A stretch of DNA of 64,000 nucleotides from Acinetobacter sp. WCHA45 (GCF_002165255.2 NZ_CP028561.1:1426001-1490000); one strand, 5' to 3'; counted from the stretch's first letter, positions 16,828-26,854 are shown. Notes: generated by a model not told the origin, from the sequence alone. A program made the numbers and translations.

Positions 16828-18165
16828 CTACCCAATCTGAATATTGGCATTTGCATGTTTCAAACGACTTTTCTTTGGTGTAGCAATCAGGTAGGCGAGT
16901 GTTAATGGCCCAAGTCGACCTGTGTACATCAATAAGCTCAAAACAAATAAGCTACCGTCATGCAATTCACCTGTAACACCACGAGATAACCCAACAGTGC
17001 ATGCAGCCGAAACAACCTCAAACATAAGATCTAAAACATCCAGTTTAGGTTCAAGTAAGAAAATTGTGAAACAGCCGATAAACACTAACATACCTGTAAT
17101 TGCTGTCATGGCAAGCGCTTTATAGGTGGTTTCCTGCGAAACTGAATGATTGAAAATACGAATTTCTTCATTACGCCGTAGAAATGAAATCACACACAAC
17201 AGCAATATTACAAAAGTACCAACTTTAATACCACCTGCGGTACTCAGTGAACCGCCACCAATAAACATCAATAGCATCGTGAGCAGTGTTGTACTGTGTT
17301 CCATCGACCCTGTATCAATAGTATTGAATCCCGATGAACGAGGTACTGTCGCTTGGAACCAAGCATTCATGGCTTGTTCACCAATATTCATTGAACCTAA
17401 AGTAAGTGGATTGTTGGCTTCTAAAAGCCAAATCAAAATAAAAGCCACAATATTTAGTGTTGCGATTGCACTGAGGATTAGCTTGCTATTCGGTGTAAGT
17501 TTATTCCAACGTTTATTTTGTTTAACGTCAATTAAAACAAGAAAACCAATTCCACCTAACGTATATAGCGTACTAATGGTTAAACAGATAAGATAATGAC
17601 CTTGGAAATTTATTAAGCTGTTATTGAATAGCGAAAAACCCGCATTGTTGAATGCAGAAATACTGTAGAAAATTGAATAATATAATCCACGGTCAAAGCC
17701 ATAAATAGGTATAAAAGAAGTACTTAAGATAATAGCGCCAATCAGTTCAAAAAAAAGTGTATAAATCACCACACCTTTTGCCACAAAGGTAACCTTAGAT
17801 AAGCTGGTTTGACCTAAGCTATCTTGTGCCATCATTTGTTGTTTGAGCCCGAGTTTAGGCGCTAGACTTAAGGCTGCCAAAATAGCAAAAGTCATAAAAC
17901 CCAAACCACCTGTTTGGATTAATAAAAGAATAATAACTTGCCCGAGATGATTAAAAGACTCATTTAAATTCACTACAGATAAACCTGTAATGGTTACAGC
18001 CGATGTTGCTGTAAATAAGGCATCCATCCAGCTCAAATTGCCTTTATTGGCGATAGGGAGTTTGAGTAATAGTGTTCCAATGATAATAAAACTTAGAAAC
18101 CCAATCGCTAATAAGGAGGGTGGACTTAAGTTAAAAATTTTTTGAGTATTTATTTTTATCGTCAT
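16828..18165 (-). CDS. ktrB: TrkH/KtrB-family potassium channel subunit
   Basis: The membrane subunit of a Ktr/Trk potassium uptake system. The four-fold membrane-pore-membrane pattern is seen, with selectivity-filter-like glycines in TSAVTITGLSVVN, SAFNNAGFS, PRSSGFNTID and SAACTVGLSRG. At about 446 residues it is KtrB-sized. The ATG at 18165 immediately follows the ktrA stop by one base; a TTG at 18174 has AGGA closer to it and may be the true start. The partner gene ktrA lies just upstream, which supports the assignment. Confidence 0.9.
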   Translation of the reverse strand: MTIKINTQKIFNLSPPSLLAIGFLSFIIIGTLLLKLPIANKGNLSWMDALFTATSAVTITGLSVVNLNESFNHLGQVIILLLIQTGGLGFMTFAILAALSLAPKLGLKQQMMAQDSLGQTSLSKVTFVAKGVVIYTLFFELIGAIILSTSFIPIYGFDRGLYYSIFYSISAFNNAGFSLFNNSLINFQGHYLICLTISTLYTLGGIGFLVLIDVKQNKRWNKLTPNSKLILSAIATLNIVAFILIWLLEANNPLTLGSMNIGEQAMNAWFQATVPRSSGFNTIDTGSMEHSTTLLTMLLMFIGGGSLSTAGGIKVGTFVILLLCVISFLRRNEEIRIFNHSVSQETTYKALAMTAITGMLVFIGCFTIFLLEPKLDVLDLMFEVVSAACTVGLSRGVTGELHDGSLFVLSLLMYTGRLGPLTLAYLIATPKKSRLKHANANIQIG

Positions 18166-18166
18166 T

Positions 18167-18817
18167 TTATACAAAACATCCTGAAAGCTTTCGGAGATGG
18201 CTGAGCGAGCCTTCTAAAATAAGTACGTCTCCAGCCTGTAGAGTAAAATTCACATCTGTTTCATATAGAATTTGTTGATCACGTTTAAGTAATAAAAGTT
18301 TGATATTGGGTTCTTGTTTTAGGATGCCCGATAAATTCACATGATTCAGCTTTGCTTGTACTGGAACTTTGACAATATAACGATCATCATCCAAAGCCAT
18401 ATAACGGCTAACCATGGGATAATTTAACGCTTGAGCAACCCGCACACCCATATCTTCTTCAGGGTGAATAATTTTACTGACGTTTAAATGGGAGAGGATA
18501 GTGTGGTGGGCTTTAGTTTTGGCTTTAACGAGGATTTTATCCACCCCTAAATTTTTTAGATTTAAAACACAAAGAATACTGGCTTCAATATCTTCACCAA
18601 TCGCGACCACGACGGCATCACAATTTTGGATATTCAGTTCTTCTAATACATGTTCATCGGTTGCATCTGCAATCACAGCATGGGTAATGCGATCAGCTAA
18701 GCTCTCTACATTTCGTTTAATGGTGTCGATCCCAATCACATCATGATTGAGTTTAGTCAGTTCTAAGGCAACAGTTGCTCCAAAACTACCTAAACCAATG
18801 ACTGCAAACTGTGCCAT
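18167..18817 (-). CDS. ktrA: KtrA/TrkA-family regulatory subunit with RCK domains
   Basis: The cytosolic gating subunit of the Ktr system. The N-terminal Rossmann fold shows AVIGLGSFGATVALEL and the acidic residue at the end of beta-2 (DVIGIDTIKR), which bind nucleotide. A C-terminal RCK_C domain follows from about residue 130. The 216 residues match KtrA rather than the double-length TrkA. AAGGA lies 6 bases before the ATG. It is followed directly by ktrB. Confidence 0.92.
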   Translation of the reverse strand: MAQFAVIGLGSFGATVALELTKLNHDVIGIDTIKRNVESLADRITHAVIADATDEHVLEELNIQNCDAVVVAIGEDIEASILCVLNLKNLGVDKILVKAKTKAHHTILSHLNVSKIIHPEEDMGVRVAQALNYPMVSRYMALDDDRYIVKVPVQAKLNHVNLSGILKQEPNIKLLLLKRDQQILYETDVNFTLQAGDVLILEGSLSHLRKLSGCFV

Positions 18818-18938
18818 AACAATCCTTAACTAAATGATAAAAATGTCTTTTTCTTCATTTTAAGGTGGATTAATTGATCTGTTTGTAATGATTTTGTTTG
18901 CGATCACATATAAAAGATCAAGATCACTGGGTAAAAAT

Positions 18939-18961
18939 AAAGCCGACATGATGTCGGCTTT
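18939..18961. terminator. Terminator after ilvA
   Basis: AAAGCCGACAT (18939-18949) and ATGTCGGCTTT (18951-18961) form a perfect 11-bp inverted repeat around one base. On the minus strand it is followed by ATTTTTACCC, so it fits as the ilvA terminator, 16 bases past the stop codon. Confidence 0.82.
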
Positions 18962-18976
18962 AAATGATAAGGTGAT

Positions 18977-20515
18977 TTATTTAAGGAAGCGTTTATATCC
19001 AATATTATCGCTAATTTCGGCATATGGATATGTGATTTGCTCTAAGGTTTCAATCAGCCCATCTGGATTTTGTTTTGCATCAGTTGCTTGTAAACCGACT
19101 AAAACACGACCTTCGGCTGCACCATGATTACGATAATGGAATAGGGTGATGTTATGCGTTGGACCTAGACGCTCCAAGAAAGTCAGTAGGGCACCTGGGC
19201 GCTCTGGAAATTCAACACGGAACAAGCGTTCATTTTCAAGATTGGCATGACCACCAATTAAGTAACGAATATGCAGTTTTGCAACTTCATCATCGGATAA
19301 ATCATCGACATCATATTGTTGCTTGAGTAATTCATGGATTTCGTGACGTTCAACTTCGCCACCTTTTAAGCTAATCCCAACAAATACTTGAGCTTGGCTA
19401 TCATCACTGGCACGATAGTTAAACTCAGTAATATTACGACCTTGTAGAGCACGGCAGAAATTAAGAAATGCGCCTTTTTGCTCAGGAATGGTGACGGCAT
19501 AGATTGCTTCTTTACGTTCACCCAATTCAGTACGTTCAGCAATATAACGGAGACGATCAAAGTTCATGTTTGCACCGCAAACAATTGAAACCATGTTCTT
19601 TCCAGTGAGCTGATGTTCGGTAACGTATTTTTTGATCCCAGCTAAGGCCATCGCCCCTGATGGTTCAACGATACTGCGATTTTCATCATAGGTATCTTTG
19701 ATTGCGGCACAGATTTCATCGGTATTGACCGTAACAATTGTTGGATCAACAATTGGACCAGAATTATCTGACTTAGATAGGCGGATCATTTCAAAAGGCA
19801 ATTCACCAATTTGAGCAACGGCTGTACCATCCGCAAATAAACCCACATGTGGCAGAATCACGCGTTCATTGGATTCAAGAGCAGCTTTTAGGCACGCAGA
19901 TTCTTCATATTCAACACCAATGACTTTGACATGTGGCGCAACTTCACCAAGATAGGCTGCAACACCCGCAATGAGCCCGCCACCACCGACAGCAACGAAA
20001 ACATATTCAACATCACGCCATTGGCGCAATAATTCATTGGCAATCGTTCCTTGACCAGCAATCACGAGTTCATCGTCATAAGGTGGGATAAAAACTAATC
20101 CTTCATCTTCTGCACGTTGTTTGGCATATTTATTGGCAACATCAAAACTATCGCCGTGTAAAACAACCTGTCCACCTAAGTTTTTAACCGCTTGTACTTT
20201 GATGTCAGGGGTCGTGCTTGGCATGACAATAATGGCTGGAATGCCTAATTTTTTTCCAGACAGTGCAACACCTTGTGCATGGTTACCTGCTGATGCGCAA
20301 ATCACACCTCGATCGAGTTGATCTTTAGGAAGTTGGCTAATCCTGTTGTAAGCACCGCGTAGCTTGAAAGAGAATACAGGTTGTAAATCTTCACGTTTAA
20401 ATCGAATGTTATTGTTAATTTTTTGACTAATTCGTGGAGCTGCTTCAAGCGGTGTTTCAATCGCAACGTCATAAACCGTTGCTTGTAAAATTTGTCGTAC
20501 CACACGAGACAGCAT
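18977..20515 (-). CDS. ilvA: Threonine ammonia-lyase, biosynthetic
   Basis: Converts threonine to 2-oxobutanoate, the first step of isoleucine synthesis. The PLP-binding Lys is in FSFKLRGAYNRI near residue 55, the glycine-rich phosphate loop is GGGGLIAGVAAYL, and the C-terminal third holds two ACT-like domains (about 330-510) that bind isoleucine and valine, so this is the regulated biosynthetic form. The ATG at 20515 (MLSRVVRQILQ) has AGGGAAG about 7 bases upstream; an ATG two codons earlier is also in frame. It is divergent from rpiA. Confidence 0.95.
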   Translation of the reverse strand: MLSRVVRQILQATVYDVAIETPLEAAPRISQKINNNIRFKREDLQPVFSFKLRGAYNRISQLPKDQLDRGVICASAGNHAQGVALSGKKLGIPAIIVMPSTTPDIKVQAVKNLGGQVVLHGDSFDVANKYAKQRAEDEGLVFIPPYDDELVIAGQGTIANELLRQWRDVEYVFVAVGGGGLIAGVAAYLGEVAPHVKVIGVEYEESACLKAALESNERVILPHVGLFADGTAVAQIGELPFEMIRLSKSDNSGPIVDPTIVTVNTDEICAAIKDTYDENRSIVEPSGAMALAGIKKYVTEHQLTGKNMVSIVCGANMNFDRLRYIAERTELGERKEAIYAVTIPEQKGAFLNFCRALQGRNITEFNYRASDDSQAQVFVGISLKGGEVERHEIHELLKQQYDVDDLSDDEVAKLHIRYLIGGHANLENERLFRVEFPERPGALLTFLERLGPTHNITLFHYRNHGAAEGRVLVGLQATDAKQNPDGLIETLEQITYPYAEISDNIGYKRFLK

Positions 20516-20619
20516 GTTCATCTTCCCTATAACAGTTTAAAATAGGCAATCATTGTAGCAAACCCCTGTGCATTTGCGCTGTTTTCTTGCAGCAAATGTC
20601 AAAATAGTTGAGTGAAGTC

Positions 20620-21291
20620 ATGAGTCTATATGCAACCCAAGATGAAAAAAAACAAGCTGCGGCAAAAGCAGCATTGAAACATTTGCCTAAAGGCGGCATT
20701 TTGGGCGTAGGAACTGGAAGTACTGTTAATTTTTTAATTGATCTATTACCAGAGTTGCAATTGGAAGCAGCCGTAGCAAGTTCTAATGCAACAGCTGAAC
20801 GTCTTAAAAAATTAGGTATCGAAGTGGTTGATATGAACTCGGTAGGTGGTTTGGATGCCTATGTCGATGGTGCAGATGAAATTGACCGTCATATGCATAT
20901 GATTAAAGGAGGCGGTGCTGCATTAACTCGTGAAAAAATCGTTGCTTCAATTGCTAAGAAATTTGTATGTATTGTTGACGACTCAAAGTGGGTAGAGCAA
21001 TTAGGTCGTGATTTTCCACTTCCTATCGAAGTCATTCCAATGGCGCGTTCTGCAGTTGCACGTAAAATCGTAGCTTTAGGTGGTGATCCTGTTTATCGCG
21101 AAGGTGTTGTTACTGATAATGGTAACGTTATCTTAGATGTTTTTAATTTAAATATTTTGAACGCACTTGATTTAGAGAAAACGATCAACAATATTCCAGG
21201 TGTGGTAACCAATGGAATTTTTGCTTTGAATGCAGCTAGTATTGCGATTGTTGCAACCAATAATGGTATTGAAGAACGTACGGCACAGTAA
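20620..21291 (+). CDS. rpiA: Ribose-5-phosphate isomerase A
   Basis: Interconverts ribose 5-phosphate and ribulose 5-phosphate in the pentose phosphate pathway. The phosphate loop [12 protein letters not shown], the DGADEID motif with catalytic Asp residues and the [11 protein letters not shown] segment are all present. The 223-residue length matches the family. ATG at 20620 is chosen over a TTG four codons upstream because [11 protein letters not shown] fits the family N terminus. It overlaps the next gene by one base. Confidence 0.95.
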   Translation: MSLYATQDEKKQAAAKAALKHLPKGGILGVGTGSTVNFLIDLLPELQLEAAVASSNATAERLKKLGIEVVDMNSVGGLDAYVDGADEIDRHMHMIKGGGAALTREKIVASIAKKFVCIVDDSKWVEQLGRDFPLPIEVIPMARSAVARKIVALGGDPVYREGVVTDNGNVILDVFNLNILNALDLEKTINNIPGVVTNGIFALNAASIAIVATNNGIEERTAQ

Positions 21292-21977
21292 TGCAATCAG
21301 TTTCGCTTGAAACACAATTGCCTGAAATTAAAGTAGTTCGACATGCAAGAGCGAGAAATTTGCGTTTGCGTGTTGAACCTACAGGTATTCGTTTAACAGC
21401 CCCTATCTTTTCTACAAAGCGGCAGATTCAGCAATTTCTGCAACAGTCTGAACAATGGTTATTAGAGACATGGAATAAACAACAAGAACAATTTAATCAG
21501 ACTATAAATTTTCCTGAACAACTTGTTTTATTTTATCATTTGCAACCATTTCAAATTATTCAGCAACAGCAACGTCATATTTTTAAATTTAACTGGGAAC
21601 AACATATTTTATTTATTCGAAATGAAAGCCCTGAATTAGCTTTAAAAGCTGCTGTATTAGCATATGCGAAACAGTTTTTACCAGAATATTTAAACTTAAT
21701 AAGTGAGCAGACGGGCTTACAATATGGCGAATGCACGGTGAGAAAGCCAAAGACACGTTGGGGAAGTTGTAGTTCAAAACATGACATTATGCTTAACGCG
21801 GGATTAGTATTAATGCCGATGCATAATGTACGATCAGTGTGTATACATGAATTAGCACATACGAAGTATTTTGATCATAGTGCAGCGTTTTGGGGTGAAG
21901 TGGCGAAGTATGATGAAAGTTATATCGAAAATCGCAGGCAATTAAAAAGTATTCAATTGCCTGCGTGGTGGTACTAA
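21291..21977 (+). CDS. YgjP-like zinc metallopeptidase
   Basis: A 228-residue protein of the YgjP/DUF45 family. The zinc motif is HELAHTKYFDHSAAFW: an HExxH pair with a third His seven residues after the second, as in SprT/WSS-type metalloproteases. The TRWGSCSSK motif that precedes the active site in this family is also present. The start codon overlaps the rpiA stop (TAATG), indicating coupled translation, although no functional link to rpiA is known. The substrate is unknown. Confidence 0.85.
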   Translation: MQSVSLETQLPEIKVVRHARARNLRLRVEPTGIRLTAPIFSTKRQIQQFLQQSEQWLLETWNKQQEQFNQTINFPEQLVLFYHLQPFQIIQQQQRHIFKFNWEQHILFIRNESPELALKAAVLAYAKQFLPEYLNLISEQTGLQYGECTVRKPKTRWGSCSSKHDIMLNAGLVLMPMHNVRSVCIHELAHTKYFDHSAAFWGEVAKYDESYIENRRQLKSIQLPAWWY

Positions 21978-21978
21978 A

Positions 21979-23517
21979 TCAAATAAAACTACATTCAAGT
22001 TGGGTTGTTTGTAGTTGATCAGGTGCCTTGCGAGTATCTAGACCTGCACTAGCAGTTAATACTTGATTTCCATTTAATTTTATTTGAATAAACTTGTACT
22101 TTTGTAAAGTAAAGTCGATGTCAGTAGAACTACTATTGAGTAGGTAATCTTGACCTGTATTATTGATGAGCATTAAATTATCAGTACTATCCCCATCAAG
22201 CTTAGAAGTGAAGATTTGAGTACCTTTTTGTAGTTCTAAAACGCCGTTAGCTCTGATATTTAGTTTGCAATCGTTAATTTTATCTTCGTAACTGCCAATT
22301 AAATATTCGATAGAAGGTAAATTGGGATTAAAGACAGTATTAATTCCGGTTACACCAGATTGGCATAAATAATTTGAATCTAGACATTTTGATGTTGAAC
22401 TATTAACGGCAAAGCCTACAGCTCTTCTATAGTCACCAGCCCCCGCTACTCTGAAAACATCTGTAGCTTGCATTTTTGGATCGGTACCTGAGTATATTTT
22501 TTGTTCGAGTTGTATATATCCAAGTGGATTAGATGTTTGTTGCTCATACTTTGTGGCGAGTTTTAGTACTGCACTTTTTAATAATCCAGCATATTGATCT
22601 CTAATATTTTTTTGATTTTCTGCTATGTTAATTAAAGTGTTTTTATTTGGATCTGTATTTTCAGGGGCTGGGTCAATTAATGAAACAAGTGGACTAGGAT
22701 CTCCATGTATTTTTTTCCCATCTAAATAACCATCTTTTAAATCGATTGCTAAGTTCTTGGTAAATTCAACAAATGCATTTTCAGGGTTGGAGCTTGACCA
22801 TTGTTGAATGTAGCCAAAGTTTAAATAGGTATTAATATATTTATTGATGGTAGCAACAGTTAGGTTATTTGATTTAAAAATAGTAAGTATTGTGCTTGAT
22901 GATAAGTTTGGTAAATCAACATTTGAAAAGCCATTTAATAAGGCACTGTTGACATCATTAGTCGCAAATTGTAGCTGTAATGCACTAACTTGTTTGGAGT
23001 TAATGATGTCTGTAGGGAGTTGACCAGATCTTACGATAGCACGTTGATAAATTGCTTCAGAGCTTGGGGTTATATAGATTGGTTGCGTTAAATTGCTAGT
23101 ATTAACTTCTACTAAAGCATTAAAAGTTAAAGAGAAGTTTTTATATTGGCCATTGAGAAAATCATAAATTAATGAATTAGGTGTAGTAGATATTTCAATT
23201 CTATACAAATGATCCGTATTAAGTACTTTCGGTAAGGTAATACTGAGATTTGAAGTAGTACTAACATTTTGTTCTATGACTAAAGAATCATCAAAATTAT
23301 CATATACTTTGACTATAACATCACGCATTTCTACTGGAACTTTAATATCGAAGTTTTTAGGCTTTGGAATCACAACTTCTGGAGTGGGTGGGACATATTT
23401 TGCCTCGCTTTCACCGCTTCCACAGCCTACTAGAAAAGCTGGACTAAGCAAAAAAATACTGCTTACGCCTAAACTGATGTATTGATTTAATCTTTGTTTT
23501 GATCTCAAAGAAGGCAT
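21979..23517 (-). CDS. Large uncharacterised lipoprotein
   Basis: I do not recognise a named family. The ATG at 23517 is chosen because GGAG lies 7 bases upstream; the frame is open to an ATG at 23544. The 512-residue product begins with a basic segment, a hydrophobic helix and the lipobox LVGC, followed by Gly-Ser-Gly and a Pro-rich linker, so it should be lipidated at that Cys. The residue after Cys is Gly, which does not suggest inner-membrane retention. The rest is Asn/Ser/Thr-rich, with a possible beta domain at 65-150 and two later Cys pairs. It converges on the YgjP-like gene with one base between the stops. Confidence 0.7.
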   Translation of the reverse strand: MPSLRSKQRLNQYISLGVSSIFLLSPAFLVGCGSGESEAKYVPPTPEVVIPKPKNFDIKVPVEMRDVIVKVYDNFDDSLVIEQNVSTTSNLSITLPKVLNTDHLYRIEISTTPNSLIYDFLNGQYKNFSLTFNALVEVNTSNLTQPIYITPSSEAIYQRAIVRSGQLPTDIINSKQVSALQLQFATNDVNSALLNGFSNVDLPNLSSSTILTIFKSNNLTVATINKYINTYLNFGYIQQWSSSNPENAFVEFTKNLAIDLKDGYLDGKKIHGDPSPLVSLIDPAPENTDPNKNTLINIAENQKNIRDQYAGLLKSAVLKLATKYEQQTSNPLGYIQLEQKIYSGTDPKMQATDVFRVAGAGDYRRAVGFAVNSSTSKCLDSNYLCQSGVTGINTVFNPNLPSIEYLIGSYEDKINDCKLNIRANGVLELQKGTQIFTSKLDGDSTDNLMLINNTGQDYLLNSSSTDIDFTLQKYKFIQIKLNGNQVLTASAGLDTRKAPDQLQTTQLECSFI

Positions 23518-23608
23518 TCCAGCTCTCCAAAATTTAGCATCCATGAAATTTATTATTACCGCATGGTTTTTATTCTATGCGAATACTTAGATGATTCAAT
23601 AGTATTTC

Positions 23609-23637
23609 TTGACCAGTGGTAAAATTGAATTTATATA
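23609..23637 (+). promoter_or_regulatory. Candidate sigma-70 promoter in the argC upstream region
   Basis: TTGACC at 23609-23614 and TATATA at 23632-23637 are 17 bases apart. A second TTGACA lies at 23645. They sit in the 365-base gap between the lipoprotein gene and argC, about 245 bases before the argC start, where nothing else is seen. Confidence 0.3.
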
Positions 23638-23882
23638 AAACAATTTGACAGAACTTTTACACTGTTTTTAATGTTATAGCGACCAGTTAAGTGAAAAATA
23701 AGTTGTTAAATTTACATTTTTGTTTTTAGAAATTTTTATATTTTTACTAACTTTAGCTAGATACAAAATCAATCCCTCAAGTTGTAACTTAGAAATGCTA
23801 TATAACTTATAGGGTTATGGATTGTGGAAATGGCGTCAAACTGCCATACTACAACCACTATTTATAGTTTGAGGTAGAGCAC

Positions 23883-24932
23883 GTGATTTTTGTTGGCATC
23901 GTCGGTGGAACTGGATATACAGGCGTCGAATTATTACGTCTTTTATTAAGGCATCCACAAGCCCAAGTACGTGTTTTAACATCTCGAACTGAAGCAGGAA
24001 AACGTGTTGCAGATATGTTTCCAAGCTTAAGAGGGCATACAGATTTAGCGTTCTCCGATCTTGACCTAGATGCATTAAAGCAGTGTGATGTTGTTTTTTT
24101 TGCAACGCCACATGGAGTTGCAATGCAACATGCGGAAGAGTTGATAGCTTCTAATGTTAAAGTAATTGATCTTGCTGCAGATTTTCGATTGCAAAATCTA
24201 TCTGAATTTGAAAAATGGTACTGCATGCAACATAGCTGTCCAGATGTATTAGTCGATTCAGTGTATGGTTTAACTGAACTAAATCGTGAAAAAATTAGAA
24301 CAGCTCAAGTGATTGGTAATCCTGGTTGCTACCCAACAACAGTACAGTTGGGTTTAGCTCCTTTACTAAAAGCTTCAGAAAAATTGATCAATCCGCAAAG
24401 TATTATCATCGATGCAAAGTCTGGTGTATCGGGCGCAGGTCGCAAAGCTAGTTTAGGCATGATTTACAGTGAAAATGCTGATAATTTTAAAGCTTATGGT
24501 GTCGCTGGACATCGTCATCATCCAGAAATTGTTGAAGCTTTAGAAAACATTTCGGGTCAAAAGGGACAATTTAATCATCTTATTTTTGTTCCACATCTTG
24601 TACCGATGATTCGTGGTATGTTGAGTACAATTTATGTCGATTTAACTGAGCAAGCTCAGAATATAGATCTACAAGCATTGTATGAGCGTTTCTATGAAAA
24701 TGAACGTTTTGTTGATGTAATGCCAGCAAATAGTTCGCCTGAAACACGTAGTGTGCGCGGTGCAAATGAGCTACGTATTGCTTTATATCAACCTCAACCA
24801 AATAAATTGATCGTATTAGTTGCGCAAGACAATTTAGTGAAAGGTGCAGCAGGTCAAGCGATTCAAAATATGAATTTAATGTTCAATTTTGATGAAGCTG
24901 CTGGTTTAGAAGGTATTGGTTTATTACCATAA
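23883..24932 (+). CDS. argC: N-acetyl-gamma-glutamyl-phosphate reductase
   Basis: Catalyses the NADPH-dependent third step of arginine synthesis. The dinucleotide loop [17 protein letters not shown] opens the protein and the active-site Cys is in [10 protein letters not shown] near residue 150. The [12 protein letters not shown] segment of the dimerisation domain is also present, and the 349 residues match the family. The start is GTG with GAGG 8 bases upstream, a normal arrangement for this gene. Confidence 0.95.
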   Translation: MIFVGIVGGTGYTGVELLRLLLRHPQAQVRVLTSRTEAGKRVADMFPSLRGHTDLAFSDLDLDALKQCDVVFFATPHGVAMQHAEELIASNVKVIDLAADFRLQNLSEFEKWYCMQHSCPDVLVDSVYGLTELNREKIRTAQVIGNPGCYPTTVQLGLAPLLKASEKLINPQSIIIDAKSGVSGAGRKASLGMIYSENADNFKAYGVAGHRHHPEIVEALENISGQKGQFNHLIFVPHLVPMIRGMLSTIYVDLTEQAQNIDLQALYERFYENERFVDVMPANSSPETRSVRGANELRIALYQPQPNKLIVLVAQDNLVKGAAGQAIQNMNLMFNFDEAAGLEGIGLLP

Positions 24933-24951
24933 AAAACGCTTTTTTACTTCA

Positions 24952-24981
24952 CACACATTTAAATTTGGATTTAAATGTGTG
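24952..24981. terminator. Stem-loop between argC and the DUF6776-like gene
   Basis: CACACATTTAAAT (24952-24964) and ATTTAAATGTGTG (24969-24981) form a perfect 13-bp stem with a 4-base loop, followed by CTTTG. It probably ends or attenuates the argC transcript; the downstream T-run is short. Confidence 0.6.
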
Positions 24982-25007
24982 CTTTGATGTAAATCATAAC
25001 GATAGAG

Positions 25008-25763
25008 ATGATGATGGAAAACGCTGAACCGACTACTTCACCAGAAAGTTCCGTTAAAAAAAATAAATTCCTCAAGACGAATTTGCCCTTAGTGATTGCT
25101 GCTACATTACTGATTGGTAGTAGTTTTATGTTGGGATATACTGTTGGGCATCGTCAAGGTTTGACTGTTGTTGGTTATGATGCAGATGCTCAACAACTTG
25201 TTGATGTTGTACAAAAGCAAAAAACCACTTTGGATTCTGTTAGTAAGAGTTTAAATGCTGCTGTTCAAGAACGTGATATGGCGGTTAGTAATGCCGATGA
25301 TTTATTTAAAGGTATTAATCAAGCTAATGCTGATAAAACTCAGTTTGAAAGTATGAACGCCATTTATCGTGAAATTTTAAGACAACGTGGTGGTGTTAGC
25401 TTAACTGTACAAAATTTAGCGATTAAATCTTTACCCGAAAATGCTTTTGAATATCAACTGGACTTGGTTCAAGTAAGCCCAAATAAACGTCGAGCTGTTG
25501 GTAGTGTTGAGTTAAGATTAATTAAAGATACTGAAGTTTTGGTTGTGCCATTAGAAGATGCCAATTTTAATTTCGATGATTTTGAACGGTTGACTGGGCG
25601 CTGGACCATGCCTAAAGGTTTCACACCTCAGTTTATTGAAGTTCGCTTATCTGGTTCAGCTACACCAGTGATTAAACGCTTTAGTTGGCAACGTGGTCAA
25701 CCTGTTGATGTGAGTTCTGCTTTTGTATCAGAAATTCCTCAAGCTGAAGCAAATGCCCAATAA
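25008..25763 (+). CDS. Membrane-anchored coiled-coil protein (DUF6776-like)
   Basis: A 251-residue protein with a short cytosolic N terminus, one membrane helix at about residues 27-47 (LPLVIAATLLIGSSFMLGY), a coiled coil at about 60-125 and a beta-rich C-terminal domain (GGVSLTVQNLAI ... FSWQRGQPVD). This layout matches the DUF6776 family, of unknown function. Three consecutive ATG codons begin the frame, so the exact start is uncertain by two residues. The adjacent clpS starts 19 bases later and may be cotranscribed. Confidence 0.68.
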   Translation: MMMENAEPTTSPESSVKKNKFLKTNLPLVIAATLLIGSSFMLGYTVGHRQGLTVVGYDADAQQLVDVVQKQKTTLDSVSKSLNAAVQERDMAVSNADDLFKGINQANADKTQFESMNAIYREILRQRGGVSLTVQNLAIKSLPENAFEYQLDLVQVSPNKRRAVGSVELRLIKDTEVLVVPLEDANFNFDDFERLTGRWTMPKGFTPQFIEVRLSGSATPVIKRFSWQRGQPVDVSSAFVSEIPQAEANAQ

Positions 25764-25782
25764 AATTTAGTAAGAACTGGAT

Positions 25783-26196
25783 ATGCGAAGATATAAACGT
25801 CAAATGAATTTAAGTGAAGTGAAAAATGCCTTTCATCAATCTGAATATGTCGATTGGCACTTAAATCCACGTTTAAGTGACTCGCAAGAGGATCATGATG
25901 GTGAAGTCATTGTTCAGACAGCACCACCTGAATTAAAAAAACCGCCATTATACGCTGTTGTTTTACTGAATGATGATTACACACCGATGGATTTTGTTAT
26001 TGAGGTACTACAAAGCTATTTTGGAATGAATCTTGATCAAGCAAGTCAGGTGATGTTGACAGTTCATTATGAAGGCAAAGGAACAGCAGGTATTTATCCA
26101 CGTGATATTGCAGAAACAAAAGCGAATCAAGTGAATAACTTTGCACGATCTCAAGGCCATCCATTATTGTGTCAGATCGAACCTGAGCAGCGTTAA
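25783..26196 (+). CDS. clpS: ClpS, adaptor of the ClpAP protease
   Basis: ClpS delivers N-end-rule substrates to ClpA. The core (residues 55-135) contains [18 protein letters not shown], with the Asn-Asp pair that binds the substrate amino group, and [13 protein letters not shown]. The 137-residue length includes a longer N-terminal tail than E. coli ClpS (106). The stop codon lies inside the first unit of a 60-bp tandem repeat. clpA is further downstream than usual because repeats and a decayed clpS copy intervene. Confidence 0.94.
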   Translation: MRRYKRQMNLSEVKNAFHQSEYVDWHLNPRLSDSQEDHDGEVIVQTAPPELKKPPLYAVVLLNDDYTPMDFVIEVLQSYFGMNLDQASQVMLTVHYEGKGTAGIYPRDIAETKANQVNNFARSQGHPLLCQIEPEQR

Positions 26197-26380
26197 AAAA
26201 AGCGAAGCTTTTTAGCTGCGCAAGACGAGCAACTGTGTTGGGAGTGAAAGCGTTAAAAAAGCAAAGCTTTGTTCCGAGCGCAAAACGAGCAACTTTGTTG
26301 CGAGTAACAGTGTTAAAAAAGCAATGCACTTGCGTCATATATGGCTCATGAGCTAAGAGTGAAAGCGTAAAAAAGCTGCT
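26191..26380 (+). repeat. Tandem repeat of about 60 bp following clpS
   Basis: Units begin CGTTAAAAAAGC at 26191, 26251, 26311 (TGTTAAAAAAGC) and 26366 (CGTAAAAAAGC). The first two are 60 bp long, contain AAGCTTT and ACGAGCAAC followed by GTTG, and end GAGTGAAAG; the third is 55 bp and more diverged, the fourth partial. The first unit starts inside the clpS stop region. Internal palindromes (CAAAGCTTTG, GCAACTTTGTTGC) would form hairpins in RNA. Confidence 0.8.
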
Positions 26381-26618
26381 GAATATCACTTTCAGTAACC
26401 ATATCTCGCGAATGGGTCTTTAGAAAACAAGGCTATCTTTCGATATGTGATTTAAGCGGTAAATTAAGACATATATTGTTTTGTGCTAAAAATATGAATC
26501 AATATACTGACAATCTTTATATTCAACCTATACATGATTTGTTAGGTTTTAACTAAGATCATAGCATATTAAAATTTCTCATAGGTTGAATACGCTTTCA
26601 TAAATAAAGAATAGATTT

Positions 26619-26813
26619 GCTGTCTTTTTGAGCGACTAGGCAAGTCTTATTCTCTTTGTAATCGAAATTTTACAACAATACTTTGTTTTGAATCTTGACC
26701 AAGATACTCAAGTAATGCTAACTGTAGATTATGAAGTAAAGTGTTATTGTAAACGTATACTAGATAACGCTTTAAAGCCTCAGACAAACCAAGTTAATAC
26801 CAGCTTATTCTAA
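26619..26813 (+). pseudogene. Decayed second copy of clpS
   Basis: Read from 26619, this DNA encodes a recognisable ClpS core: FVIEILQQYFVLNLDQ followed by TQVMLTVDYEVK and, 16 residues after that Lys, NQVN, all collinear with the intact ClpS upstream ([32 protein letters not shown]). There is an in-frame TAG at 26637, no start codon, and the conserved NDDYTPMD region is scrambled. It ends at TAA 26811. The DNA has diverged strongly from clpS, so the duplication or acquisition is old. Confidence 0.8.
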
Positions 26814-26854
26814 TATTATCCTTTTAGATGAAGCACAAAATATAAGGGGGTTGC

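Noticed and set aside
25997..26389. A 130-codon open frame on the minus strand across the end of clpS and the tandem repeats
   Set aside because: Half of it is antisense to clpS and the rest arises from the repeat, with no ribosome binding site or family similarity.
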